Source: JAJXZP01 sp963787185
Lineage (GTDB): Bacteria; Spirochaetota; Spirochaetia; Treponematales; Rectinemataceae
Assembly (NCBI GenBank): GCA_963787185.1
Contig: CAWBCC010000014.1
Location: forward strand, 558,001-622,000
DNA: 64,000 nt
Reading direction: 5' to 3'
The translations under genes and the position numbers were made by a program. Shown here in pieces: positions 51,680 to 60,356 of the stretch (its first letter is position 1; the number at the start of each line of letters is the position of its first letter). Below the pieces are notes generated by a model. That model saw nothing but the letters and a program-made list of their open reading frames with translations. It was not told where the DNA came from and ran no database searches.

Positions 51680-53347
51680 ATGGGCACCAAATTGTTGATA
51701 GTGGGCGGAGTGGCCGGCGGAGCCACCGCGGCCGCGCGGGCCCGACGCCTCAGCGAAGACGCCGAGATTACGATCCTGGAGCGGGGACCCTACGTCTCCT
51801 TCGCCAATTGCGGGCTTCCTTACTATGTCTCCCGAGCGATCGCCAAACGCTCCAAGTTGCTCCTGCAGACGCCCGAGGGTTTCGACAGCCGCTACAACAT
51901 CAAGGTTTTGGTCGAAACCGAAGCGGTCGAGATCGACCGCAAGGGCAAGCGTGTCCGTGCGCGCGGCCCCGAGGGAGAGAGCTGGATCGAGTACGACAGG
52001 CTCATCCTGGCCCAGGGCGGAAACCCCGTGGTGCCCCCGGTCCCCGGCGCAGATTCGCCCAACGCCTTCAAACTCTGGACGATCCCCGACATGGATCGGA
52101 TAAGCAAGTTCCTCGACGAGGAAAAGCCGGAGAGCGTCGTCGTGGCGGGAGGCGGCTTCATCGGTCTGGAGATGGCCGAAGCCTTTCGCGAACGTGGACT
52201 CGAAACGACCCTCGTCGAGCTCCTGCCCCGGCTCATGTCCGTCATGGATCCCGAATTCGGTACCATGATCGCTGCGAAACTGGAATCGCAGGGCGTGCGA
52301 GTGAGAACCGCCGTAGGTGTCAAGGCGGTGCATTCATCCTCGCACGAGGTCGAACTGAGCGACGGCTCGCGCATTCCCGGCGACATGGTGCTCTTCTCGG
52401 TCGGCGTCCGGCCCGAGCTGGCTCTGGCCAAGGCCGCCGGGCTCGCCATAGGTCCCTCGGGCGGACTTCAGGTCGATGAGCGGCTCCTCAGCTCCGATCC
52501 GGACATCTACGCTGCCGGCGATATGGTGGAAGTCCTGCACCTCGTTTCCGGAAAAAAAGTGCGCATTCCCCTGGCCGGCCCGGCGAATCGCCAGGGGCGT
52601 ATCGCCGCGACGAACGCCCTCGGCGGGAGCATGAAGTATAAGGGTGCCCTGGGCACGAGCGTCGTCAAAATCTTCGACGCCACGGCAGCCTCCACCGGCC
52701 TCTCCGAGGCGGCGGCACGGGAGGCAGGCTTCGATGCCGGCAGCGCGAGCATCTTCAAAGACCATCACGCGACCTATTACCCGGGTTACAAAGAGATAGC
52801 GCTCAAGCTGGTCTACGACCGGAAGAACGGCCGGCTTCTCGGAGGCCAGGCCTTCGGCGAAGAGGGAGTGGAGAAGCGCATAGACGTCCTGGCCACCGCG
52901 CTCTCGGGACGCATGACGCTCTCGGACCTGGCGGAGCTCGATCTAGCCTACGCTCCCCCCTACTCTTCCGCCAACGATCCCGTCAATGTCGCCGCGATGG
53001 TCGGCCTCAACGATCTGAGCGGATACAGCCCTCTCGAAACCGCGGCCCGACTCAAGGCGGTGCTCGCGACGGCGGGCGGCGGGCTGGTCCTCGACGTGCG
53101 CAACCGAGTCGAGTACGACGAAGGACATATCGCCGGCTCGCTCAACCTGCCTCTCGACGAGCTGCGTTTCTCGCTCGACGAAGTGCCGCGGGGCAGGCGC
53201 ATCCACGTCATGGATCGCACGGGCTTCCGCGGGCACCTCGCGCTTCGCATCCTCAGGGAACACGGCTACGACGAGGTCTTCAACCTGAGCGGGGGCTACA
53301 TGAGCGTCGTGGCCGAAGGCGGCTTTGCTATAGAAACCGCCGATTGA
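51680..53347 (+). CDS. CoA-disulfide reductase-like FAD enzyme with C-terminal rhodanese domain
   Basis: A 555-residue flavoprotein. It starts I-V-G-G-V-A-G-G-A-T-A-A-A-R-A-R-R for FAD, with the redox Cys44 in N-C-G-L-P-Y-Y. The second G-G-G-F-I-G-L-E-M-A binds NAD(P)H. It continues through the reductase dimerisation domain to a C-terminal rhodanese module (D-V-R-N-R-V-E-Y). In this family (CoADR/Npsr) the rhodanese usually carries a Cys, but here that loop reads M-D-R-T-G-F-R-G, with no Cys. It probably reduces CoA disulfide or persulfide. GGAGGAG precedes the ATG. Confidence 0.93.
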   Translation: MGTKLLIVGGVAGGATAAARARRLSEDAEITILERGPYVSFANCGLPYYVSRAIAKRSKLLLQTPEGFDSRYNIKVLVETEAVEIDRKGKRVRARGPEGESWIEYDRLILAQGGNPVVPPVPGADSPNAFKLWTIPDMDRISKFLDEEKPESVVVAGGGFIGLEMAEAFRERGLETTLVELLPRLMSVMDPEFGTMIAAKLESQGVRVRTAVGVKAVHSSSHEVELSDGSRIPGDMVLFSVGVRPELALAKAAGLAIGPSGGLQVDERLLSSDPDIYAAGDMVEVLHLVSGKKVRIPLAGPANRQGRIAATNALGGSMKYKGALGTSVVKIFDATAASTGLSEAAAREAGFDAGSASIFKDHHATYYPGYKEIALKLVYDRKNGRLLGGQAFGEEGVEKRIDVLATALSGRMTLSDLAELDLAYAPPYSSANDPVNVAAMVGLNDLSGYSPLETAARLKAVLATAGGGLVLDVRNRVEYDEGHIAGSLNLPLDELRFSLDEVPRGRRIHVMDRTGFRGHLALRILREHGYDEVFNLSGGYMSVVAEGGFAIETAD

Positions 53348-53438
53348 AAGGTTTTGGGGCGAGTTCGACCTATACGCTCATACGCTACCTGCGATGCATG
53401 CGGCACGCGCGAGCAAGTTATACGAAGGAGAAATCAAG

Positions 53439-53714
53439 ATGGCACATTCCAGCGTCAAAGACATGATCAAGGCGGGGGCGCTCATCGTCGACGTCCGCAC
53501 GCCGGACGAGTTCGCCGACGGAGCCTATCCCAAGGCGATCAACGTTCCCCTCTCCGTGCTTCCCGCGAAGCTCGACAAGCTCGGTCCCAAGGATGGGGCC
53601 ATCGTCCTGTACTGTCTCTCCGGCGCCCGAAGCGCCCAGGCCGCGCGCTTGCTCCAGAAGGCGGGCTTCACGAACGTCATCAACGCAGGCGGTCTCGACG
53701 ATATGCCCGACTGA
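53439..53714 (+). CDS. Single-domain rhodanese-like protein
   Basis: A 91-residue protein. The D-V-R-T-P-D-E-F strand and an active loop with the catalytic Cys59 (L-Y-C-L-S-G-A-R-S) mark a functional rhodanese that carries persulfide sulfur. AAGGAG precedes the ATG. It lies 91 bases downstream of the CoADR-like gene, whose own rhodanese domain lacks the Cys. It may therefore supply the sulfur-transfer activity lost there. The pair fits a persulfide-handling operon. Confidence 0.93.
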   Translation: MAHSSVKDMIKAGALIVDVRTPDEFADGAYPKAINVPLSVLPAKLDKLGPKDGAIVLYCLSGARSAQAARLLQKAGFTNVINAGGLDDMPD

Positions 53715-53740
53715 GAGGCGCGGGAGAGCGGCGCGGCTTC

Positions 53741-53778
53741 GCATTTGCTCCGGTTTCTTCGAAACCGTGCGCAAATGC
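53741..53778. terminator. Hairpin downstream of the rhodanese gene
   Basis: A long imperfect stem: GCATTTGC and GGTTTC pair with GAAACC and GCAAATGC around a small loop. There is no clean T-run, so its role as terminator or processing site is uncertain. Confidence 0.45.
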
Positions 53779-53792
53779 CGCAGTCTATGGTA

Positions 53793-53826
53793 GCTCTTTC
53801 AAAATGCATCCGCGTTTTGAAGGAGC
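53793..53826. terminator. Hairpin between convergent genes
   Basis: GCTCTTTCAAAA pairs with TTTTGAAGGAGC (one G-T pair). It stands between the rhodanese gene and the end of the convergent DUF4469-like gene, so it may stop transcription from either side. Confidence 0.45.
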
Positions 53827-53855
53827 CTCCAGTAAGCTGCCTTTGGGGACAGCCC

Positions 53856-54584
53856 TTATGCCGGAGGCCGCAGCGGCGGTTTTCGTATCAACAGCCGCTC
53901 CATCGCGAGGCCCTCGAGCGTCTCCCCACCCTTCGAAATGGTGCGGAGGATGAGAGCATAGCTCCCCTCCGCCAGGGCCGCTGGCACGCCGGCGATCAGC
54001 GACGAGGGCAGGACCTGCACGTAGGCCTTGGCACGCGTCAGCCTCCCCGCTTCGTCCCCGAAGAATAGACCCAGGTCTTCGTTCGAGGGATCGAACTTCA
54101 TGCGCCGGCCCGATATCCGCAGCAGCCCGCCGGCCTCGACTTCGCTCCCCGAGGGCAGGGCGGAGGCGGACCGCAGCCACGGCGAGCGGCGGTCCCCCTC
54201 CCGGTCGCGGACGCATCGGATCGCGGCCAGGGCCTTCTTCTCGATCGCCGGGTCCAGGCGAAAATCGATGCGGAGCTCGTGGCCCGAGTCGGGGTTCTTC
54301 GGGAGGAAGGGATCGCCCGAAGAGTTGAACCTGCCCCTGGCCACGGGCAGGGCGGCGCCGAGCGGCGTCTTCACATAGCAGCCTTCGGCGAGGAGGCGGC
54401 CGAGCTCCTCCCGGGCCAGCTGAAAAACCGCGATGATGTCGGTCATGGAGAGGGTCGTCCTCCCCGCGGCCATGCGGTCCATGAAGGCCTGGCTTTCGAC
54501 GACCCGGGACCATGAGGCCAGGGCGTAGTAGGGACTCTCGCTCGTCCCAAGGTTGTTCCGCATTGCACGAATGGTCACGGCCAT
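53856..54584 (-). CDS. HU-like DNA-binding domain/DUF4469 family protein
   Basis: A 242-residue protein. The N-terminal part resembles the HU-type DNA-binding domain found with DUF4469: after M-A-V-T-I-R-A-M-R-N-N-L-G it has D-I-I-A-V-F-Q-L-A-R-E-E-L and G-C-Y-V-K-T-P-L-G. The C-terminal part is the DUF4469-like beta domain. Such proteins are thought to bind nucleic acid or act as chromatin-like proteins, but evidence is slight. I chose the ATG at 54584, which follows GGGAGGGGAG. Upstream there is a six-unit 22-bp tandem repeat. Confidence 0.78.
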   Translation of the reverse strand: MAVTIRAMRNNLGTSESPYYALASWSRVVESQAFMDRMAAGRTTLSMTDIIAVFQLAREELGRLLAEGCYVKTPLGAALPVARGRFNSSGDPFLPKNPDSGHELRIDFRLDPAIEKKALAAIRCVRDREGDRRSPWLRSASALPSGSEVEAGGLLRISGRRMKFDPSNEDLGLFFGDEAGRLTRAKAYVQVLPSSLIAGVPAALAEGSYALILRTISKGGETLEGLAMERLLIRKPPLRPPA

Positions 54585-54663
54585 GACAATCTCCCCTCCC
54601 GGTTTGTCGCAAGCTTGCCCCGGATATGCAATAAACGCCTCGCGGGTAAGTCGGCGATTGAAC

Positions 54664-54795
54664 GCGGCCAAGTTGGCGGGCGAGATTCGCCAAGTCGGGC
54701 GACCGGCGTGACCAAGTTGGACAATGGGCGCGACCAAGTTGGACAATGGGCGCGACCAAGTTGGGCGATCAGCGTGACCAAGTTGGCGAAGGGTT
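54664..54795. repeat. Six tandem 22-bp repeats
   Basis: Units begin at 54664, 54686, 54708, 54730, 54752 and 54774. The middle units share gcgACCAAGTTGGacaatgg; the first two are more diverged. Most units contain the palindromic core CCAA-n-TTGG. The array ends 66 bases before the end of the chemoreceptor gene and 80 bases upstream of the DUF4469-like gene start. Confidence 0.9.
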
Positions 54796-54860
54796 AAGGA
54801 TGAGAAGTAAAGGCCGAGCCGACCTCAAGGCCGACATGCTCCGTGAGATCGGCTCGGCTG

Positions 54861-56573
54861 TCAGAACGACTCGAACTCGGCGTCCTGTGCGTCGTTTACG
54901 GGGACGATGGCCGTCTTGCCGTCGACGGTCGCGGGTTTGGAACCGGATCCGGGCTTCGCGTCCGCATGGCCTAGGGCGCGGTGGCTCGTTCCTCCTTCGG
55001 ATAAATGGCCGATCCTCACCTCCCGTCTTTTGCCGGAAACGCCTTCCCCCGCCTTGGCGGTACGGGTGAGCATCTCCTGCGGGAGCTTGAAATAGGTCAG
55101 CGTATCCGCCAGCTGCGTGGCCTGGCCGTTGAGCTCCTCGGCCATCGAAGCGAGCTCCTCGGAAGCCGATGCGTTCTGCTGGATCACCGTATCGAGCTGC
55201 GTCACCGCCCTGCCGATTTGCTCGACACCGACACTCTGTTCCTTGCTCGCGGAGGATATCTCCTGCACGACTTCGGCCGTACGCTGGATGTCGGGGACCA
55301 CCGTCTGGATGAGTTTGCCCGCGCTTTCTGCGACCGAAACGCTCTTATACGAAAGCTCGGAGATCTCCTTAGACGCGGCCTGCGAGCGCTCGGCGAGTTT
55401 CCGCACTTCGCTGGCGACGACCGCGAAGCCCTTGCCCGCCTCGCCCGCGCGAGCCGCCTCGATCGCCGCGTTGAGGGCGAGGAGATTCGTCTGGCGGGCG
55501 ATCTCTTCGATGATCCCGATCTTGCCGGCGATGTCCTTCATCGCGGTGACGGTTTGGAGGACCGAGTTCCCTCCGGTCTGGGCATCGCCGGAGCTTTTCC
55601 TCGCGATGCCGTCGGCGGCCGAGGCGTTGTCGGCGTTCTGCTTGATCGTGGCGCCCATCTCTTCGACCGAAGAGCTCACCTCTTCGGCGGCGGAGGCCTG
55701 CTCCGTCGCGCCCTGGGACAGCTCCTGGGCGGTGATGCTGATCTGCTGGCTTCCCGAGCTTACGTTGTCCGAGGAGCCCATGACGGAGACGACGATGCCC
55801 CTGAGGCTCGTCATCATGTCGGCGAAGGAGCGGGCCAGGATACCGACTTCGTCCTTTCGAGTGCGGTGGTGCGCGTCGATGTCCGAGCGGAGATCTCCCT
55901 TGGATATCGCGAGCGCGAGTTCCACTGTCTGGCCGAGCGGCTTGGTGATGGACCGCGAGAGAAATATGCCGATGAGGATGGCCGCCACTGTGGCGAGACC
56001 GAGGGCGATGAACATGAGGAGGCTAGTCTGCTTCGCGAGCGCAGAGTTCGACTCGGTAGCCGCCTTGGCGGTGTCGAGATTCTGGGCGATCATCGTTTCG
56101 AGCGTACCTTGGACCGCGGTGCCGTCCTTTTGCCCTTCCGCCTGTAGTATCACCCGCTCTTCGGCGTCCTGGTTCGCCTTGTCGAGAACAACCAGGCGAT
56201 CGACCAGATCGGTGAAGGTCTTCCACTCCGCCATGAGATCGTCGTAGTTTTTTTGATCCACTTTATCGTCGCCGATGGTCTCCTTGTACGCGGCGGCGTT
56301 GTCGTCGAAGGTCTTCCTCAAGCCGTCTATGGTCCCTCGAGCCGCATCTCCCGCGGCGCCTTGGAACGACGACATGTCCTTGATCGCCAGGAAGACGCGC
56401 AGCATCGACTCGGTCATGTACGTGAGATGGGTTATGGGAACCATTTCGCTGTCGTACAAGTCCTTGTCGGCGGCCGCGATCCGGCCGATGCTCGAGACCC
56501 CGATGACGCCGACCGCCACGGCTATGAGCGCGACTGCGAGGAAACCGATAATGAGCTTCATCCCGATCTTCAT
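54861..56573 (-). CDS. Methyl-accepting chemotaxis protein
   Basis: A 570-residue chemoreceptor. A first transmembrane helix (residues about 5-28) is followed by a periplasmic four-helix-bundle sensor. A second transmembrane helix lies near 190-210, with a HAMP domain (S-R-S-I-T-K-P-L-G) and the conserved signalling tip E-I-A-R-Q-T-N-L-L-A-L-N-A-A-I-E-A-A-R-A-G-E. The charged tail carries no obvious CheR pentapeptide. The ATG at 56573 follows GGAGGGGG. It would feed the CheA/CheW system encoded about 7 kb away. Confidence 0.94.
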   Translation of the reverse strand: MKIGMKLIIGFLAVALIAVAVGVIGVSSIGRIAAADKDLYDSEMVPITHLTYMTESMLRVFLAIKDMSSFQGAAGDAARGTIDGLRKTFDDNAAAYKETIGDDKVDQKNYDDLMAEWKTFTDLVDRLVVLDKANQDAEERVILQAEGQKDGTAVQGTLETMIAQNLDTAKAATESNSALAKQTSLLMFIALGLATVAAILIGIFLSRSITKPLGQTVELALAISKGDLRSDIDAHHRTRKDEVGILARSFADMMTSLRGIVVSVMGSSDNVSSGSQQISITAQELSQGATEQASAAEEVSSSVEEMGATIKQNADNASAADGIARKSSGDAQTGGNSVLQTVTAMKDIAGKIGIIEEIARQTNLLALNAAIEAARAGEAGKGFAVVASEVRKLAERSQAASKEISELSYKSVSVAESAGKLIQTVVPDIQRTAEVVQEISSASKEQSVGVEQIGRAVTQLDTVIQQNASASEELASMAEELNGQATQLADTLTYFKLPQEMLTRTAKAGEGVSGKRREVRIGHLSEGGTSHRALGHADAKPGSGSKPATVDGKTAIVPVNDAQDAEFESF

Positions 56574-56814
56574 AGTCCCCCTCCTACAATCATGGCTGGA
56601 GTCTGGATGGGCGTGAAGGCGGCGAAAATAGCCGCGAGTCGAAGGCCGCAAAAACACGAAAGCCGCTTCTCTACCATCGTCCGGGAGTCCAAAGATTAGA
56701 AATTGATTAGTAATAGCCTCAAATATGATGCAATTTAACTTTAGTGCATTGTGGTCAACTGTCAACACGGATGCCTCATTCGCCGCCCGAATGGGTCATC
56801 CCGCGCGATCGCCG

Positions 56815-57657
56815 TCAATCGGAGCGGAGGAGATTGTAGAGCTGGAGCCGGTTCTTGATCCCGGTCTTCTGATAGATCCGATAGAGATGATTTTCCACGG
56901 TACGGGGAGAAATGCAGAGCCTGTCCGCGATTTCGCCGCTGCCGAGGCCGGCAAGCAGTCCCGAAAGGACTTCTCTCAGCTGCCCGACGTCCTCCAGGAT
57001 GATCAGGGGAAGGAGTAGGGCGAGGACGCGGAGCTGCCCGATGACTGTCTTGTAGAGGCTTCGATCCGGCAGGCGCGATTGAAACGCTATGGTGAGCGCA
57101 AAGGCTCCGCCGACAAATGCGAACACGAAAACTCTGAGGCATAGCGAAATCGGAGCCGCGACCGCCGAGACGTCGCTCCACTCCGTCGCCACGCGAATGG
57201 CCGAAAGGACTGCGACGATCGCCGTCGAGGCATCGAGGAGGATGCGGACGGCCCGCCCCGGCGTCGCGCCGAAGGCCGAAAGAATGAAACGCGGCAGGGC
57301 GTGGATGGTAAGTATGGTCCCCGAAGCCATCCAGAGGAGATACATCGGCCCCGGCGGCGGAGAAGAGCGATTGCCGTCGTGCAGGAGACCCGTGATCTGC
57401 GACCCCAGAATGCTCAGGGCGAAGCAGACCAGAGCGGTCATGGTGAGGGACAGCCACAGAGACGCCCTCCGCCTGTATGAATCGAAGTAGGCGAGGCACA
57501 GGCTCGTCGCCGATGTCGCGATGAGAAGGACCGCTATGGTCGAATAAATGCCCAGAATGATCACACCATAAAAGTGCCACCGCAAGGTTTCTGTGTCTAC
57601 CGAGCGACGCCTTTTTGTCGGACCCTTCGCCGGCGCAGATCGAGTATCAAAACCCAC
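56815..57657 (-). CDS. Membrane-bound LuxR-family regulator
   Basis: A 280-residue protein. Six or so hydrophobic helices cover residues about 27-200. The C-terminal end is a LuxR helix-turn-helix: G-S-G-E-I-A-D-R-L-C-I-S-P-R-T-V-E-N-H-L-Y-R-I-Y-x-K. The GTG start at 57657 has only a weak ribosome-binding site. Such membrane-tethered regulators sense envelope or external signals. It is divergent from the run of exported proteins starting at 57732 and is a good candidate for their control. Confidence 0.85.
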   Translation of the reverse strand: MGFDTRSAPAKGPTKRRRSVDTETLRWHFYGVIILGIYSTIAVLLIATSATSLCLAYFDSYRRRASLWLSLTMTALVCFALSILGSQITGLLHDGNRSSPPPGPMYLLWMASGTILTIHALPRFILSAFGATPGRAVRILLDASTAIVAVLSAIRVATEWSDVSAVAAPISLCLRVFVFAFVGGAFALTIAFQSRLPDRSLYKTVIGQLRVLALLLPLIILEDVGQLREVLSGLLAGLGSGEIADRLCISPRTVENHLYRIYQKTGIKNRLQLYNLLRSD

Positions 57658-57731
57658 TGGAATGAGTGTTTTCCCTCATTGTCCGGGAAGTCTCGATTCG
57701 GTAGCTTTCCGCGCGAAGGGGGAGCTTGTTC

Positions 57732-58577
57732 ATGGGAAAACATGGTTCGACCGGGACCTTCCCGGGCCGCTTCTTCGTCTTGGTATTTATTCTTTCCCTC
57801 CCCTTTTGGCTCCTGGGCGCCCAGTCGGTGCGAAGAGGATGGTATCTCGACCAGAACCTCCAGGGCGGCTATCCGGGCGGCGTCCAGTCGGGGACGCAGC
57901 TCTATTACAGAATCCCCCTGAGCGAAAGGTCCGGTATTCTGTGGAAGCCGACCAAGATCGATCTTGGTCTGTCGAACGAGCTGGCGCCCGCCTTCGATTT
58001 CTTCGGTGCCTTCGTCGATATCGAACCGATCGCCTTCTTCGATCTGGCCCTCTCCGCCCAGGCGCAAGACTACTTCAAGGCTCTCGGTTACGGCTTCCAC
58101 GACATGGCCGGCTACCAATCGGCCTTCGACAGTTCCACCCTCGACGGCCTCTCCTCGAAGAACACGTCCGGCTGCTTGCTCTCAGCCTCTCCGACGCTCA
58201 AGCTCGCCCTCGGCCCGGTCGTCGCGGCGGATACCTTGAATATCTACTACTTCTTGGTCGACGGCGGGGAAGGGTATTTCTACGAGGCGGAAGCGAACTG
58301 CATCCTCGCCAAGAACGGCGTGGAGCTGTCCAACCAGGCCTACCTCCTCTTCACTCTCGGCCCCGGCCTCATGCTGGGCGTCAACGATTCGCTCCTCCAC
58401 GTTCCCGCCTCGGGGTATGAATCCCAGGCAATCCATGCGATGGGCGTATTCGACTCGAAGTTAGACGAGAAGATTTCGCTGTATTCTGCCGTGATGGTCG
58501 GCTTGTACGTCGAGGACCGCTATTACGACCACGAGATTCACGCGGCCGGCACGATCGGCCTCACGTTGGCCTTGTGA
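57732..58577 (+). CDS. Exported protein, probable outer-membrane beta-barrel
   Basis: A 281-residue protein with a signal peptide (F-W-L-L-G-A-Q-S). The mature part has short alternating strands with many Tyr and Phe (for example Q-L-Y-Y-R-I-P-L, Y-G-F-H-D-M-A-G-Y) and ends I-G-L-T-L-A-L, which looks like a barrel-closing strand. GGGGGAG precedes the ATG. It is the first gene of the envelope run; the family is not recognised. Confidence 0.8.
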   Translation: MGKHGSTGTFPGRFFVLVFILSLPFWLLGAQSVRRGWYLDQNLQGGYPGGVQSGTQLYYRIPLSERSGILWKPTKIDLGLSNELAPAFDFFGAFVDIEPIAFFDLALSAQAQDYFKALGYGFHDMAGYQSAFDSSTLDGLSSKNTSGCLLSASPTLKLALGPVVAADTLNIYYFLVDGGEGYFYEAEANCILAKNGVELSNQAYLLFTLGPGLMLGVNDSLLHVPASGYESQAIHAMGVFDSKLDEKISLYSAVMVGLYVEDRYYDHEIHAAGTIGLTLAL

Positions 58578-58614
58578 ATGGCGTCTTTGCGATCGATGCC
58601 GGGGAGCGAGCGGG

Positions 58615-60153
58615 ATGACTGAACGCCGATGCTTTCGCCTCTGCTTGTGGCTGATCGTCCTCGGGCTTCTGCCCTTCGATGCGGGCGCGCGCATCGAGGG
58701 CGGCTCGACCGGCTACAAGGCCATAGACGCATACATCGCGGCACAGATGAGATCGGCGCGCATTCCCGGACTTGCGGTCGCAATCGTCAAAGGAGACGAA
58801 GTCGCCTATCTCAAAGGCTACGGCCGGGCGGATCCGTCGGGTCGGCCGGCGACTCCCGAGACTCCGTTCATGATCGGCTCGATATCGAAGCCCTTCACCG
58901 CCCTCGCCGTGATGCAATTGCTCGAGTCCGGCAAAGTGAACCTGGATGCGCCGGTTCGTACGTATCTTCCATGGTTCAGGATGAAGGAGCAGGCGGAGTC
59001 GGACGGAATAACCCTGCGGCAGCTACTCACCATGACCGGCGGCATTCCCCAAGAGCAGACCCTGGTGACATGGACCTGGCCCGAGAAGGACCAGACCATC
59101 GAAGGCCATGTTCGGTATCTCGCGAACGTGATGCCCAGCGGGCCGGCAGGACAGTCGTTTCATTACTCCAATTCCGACTATGTCGTATTGGGAGCGGTCA
59201 TCCAGGCGGTGTCCGGCCTGTCATATGAAGAGTACGTGAAAATGAATATTTTCGTTCCCCTCGACATGGAGCATAGCTACGCTTCGCAGGACGAAGCTAT
59301 GAAGCACGGCATGGCGGAAGGCTATCGTTGGTGGTTCGGTTTCCCGGCCGCAGCCAGGCTGCCTTTCATTCGCAGTAATCTCCCCGCCGGAGGCCTGATA
59401 TGCAGCGCCCAAGACATGGCTCATTTCCTGATCGCTCAGATGAATCGAGGGCGATACCGAAACGCCTCCGTACTCTCGCCCGCCGGCATCGCCGAGATGC
59501 AGGCCCTTCCCTTCCCGAATACGTATGGCCTGGGATGGGAGTTCACCGAGGCGAATGGACGCGTACTCGTCGATCACGACGGCGGAACCGCCAACTTCCA
59601 GGCCTCCATGTTTTTCGATGCGCGGAATCGAATCGGCGTATTCATCGCAGCCAACGTGGTGAATGCCTTGGACACTTTCTCCTCTCCCTCCGGCGCGTCG
59701 CCGCTCGACGGCCCGACGGTCCGAGCCATGGCCGAAAGCGTACTGTGCATGGTTACGAACGAACCGCCGCCCCGGCAGGGACCGGGGATACGAAAGCTGA
59801 GCCTGATCTTCGATTCGGCGATCCTGGCCATGACAGCGGCACTGATCGTCTCCATAAGTAGAATGCCGGCGCGAAAGAAAAGGCTGTGGGAGCGCGGGAT
59901 CCCTCATGGATCGAGAGCCGTCCGGCGATACTGCTCGATCGCGGCTCTATATTTCATATGGCCGCTCTCGGTCTTGTACCTTACCTTCGAAGTCCCGGCC
60001 TACGAGGTGAACATGATGATGTACCAGCCCGACCTGGGCTATTGGCTGGCGGCAGTCGCCGGAATTGTTCTATCGGAAGGACTGTACGAAATGCTTCACT
60101 TGGCGCATGTCTCGAGCAGACGCTTTGGAGTCGCGGATGCTTCACATGAATGA
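58615..60153 (+). CDS. Serine beta-lactamase-like hydrolase with C-terminal membrane helices
   Basis: A 512-residue protein of the class C beta-lactamase/esterase family. A signal peptide is followed by a domain with Ser89 and Lys92 (S-I-S-K), Tyr in Y-S-N-S, and H-D-G-G as the third motif. Residues about 400-500 hold three or four transmembrane helices. Similar proteins (FmtA-, EstB- or PBP4*-like) hydrolyse esters or D-amino acid bonds, rarely antibiotics. It may trim cell-wall material and stays anchored in the membrane. The ATG is preceded by GGGGAG. Confidence 0.9.
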   Translation: MTERRCFRLCLWLIVLGLLPFDAGARIEGGSTGYKAIDAYIAAQMRSARIPGLAVAIVKGDEVAYLKGYGRADPSGRPATPETPFMIGSISKPFTALAVMQLLESGKVNLDAPVRTYLPWFRMKEQAESDGITLRQLLTMTGGIPQEQTLVTWTWPEKDQTIEGHVRYLANVMPSGPAGQSFHYSNSDYVVLGAVIQAVSGLSYEEYVKMNIFVPLDMEHSYASQDEAMKHGMAEGYRWWFGFPAAARLPFIRSNLPAGGLICSAQDMAHFLIAQMNRGRYRNASVLSPAGIAEMQALPFPNTYGLGWEFTEANGRVLVDHDGGTANFQASMFFDARNRIGVFIAANVVNALDTFSSPSGASPLDGPTVRAMAESVLCMVTNEPPPRQGPGIRKLSLIFDSAILAMTAALIVSISRMPARKKRLWERGIPHGSRAVRRYCSIAALYFIWPLSVLYLTFEVPAYEVNMMMYQPDLGYWLAAVAGIVLSEGLYEMLHLAHVSSRRFGVADASHE

Positions 60154-60356
60154 CGGATGCAATACGGACCGGACGGAACACGGGATGGCCCTTCGTAAGA
60201 AATTCTTCATGTAGTTGTCAGAAATTGCCGGGCTCTTCCGTGGTATTTTTCGATTGAGAGGGATTTCGGGGAAACGATGGAGAACCAACTCTTCCGATTG
60301 CACTTCGGATATCTCTTCTATCAAGGGCAGGTCAATTCTATCCGTGAGGTGAATCC

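Noticed and set aside
54664..54795. 22-bp repeats considered as a CRISPR array
   Set aside because: Units are contiguous without spacers and no cas gene is present.
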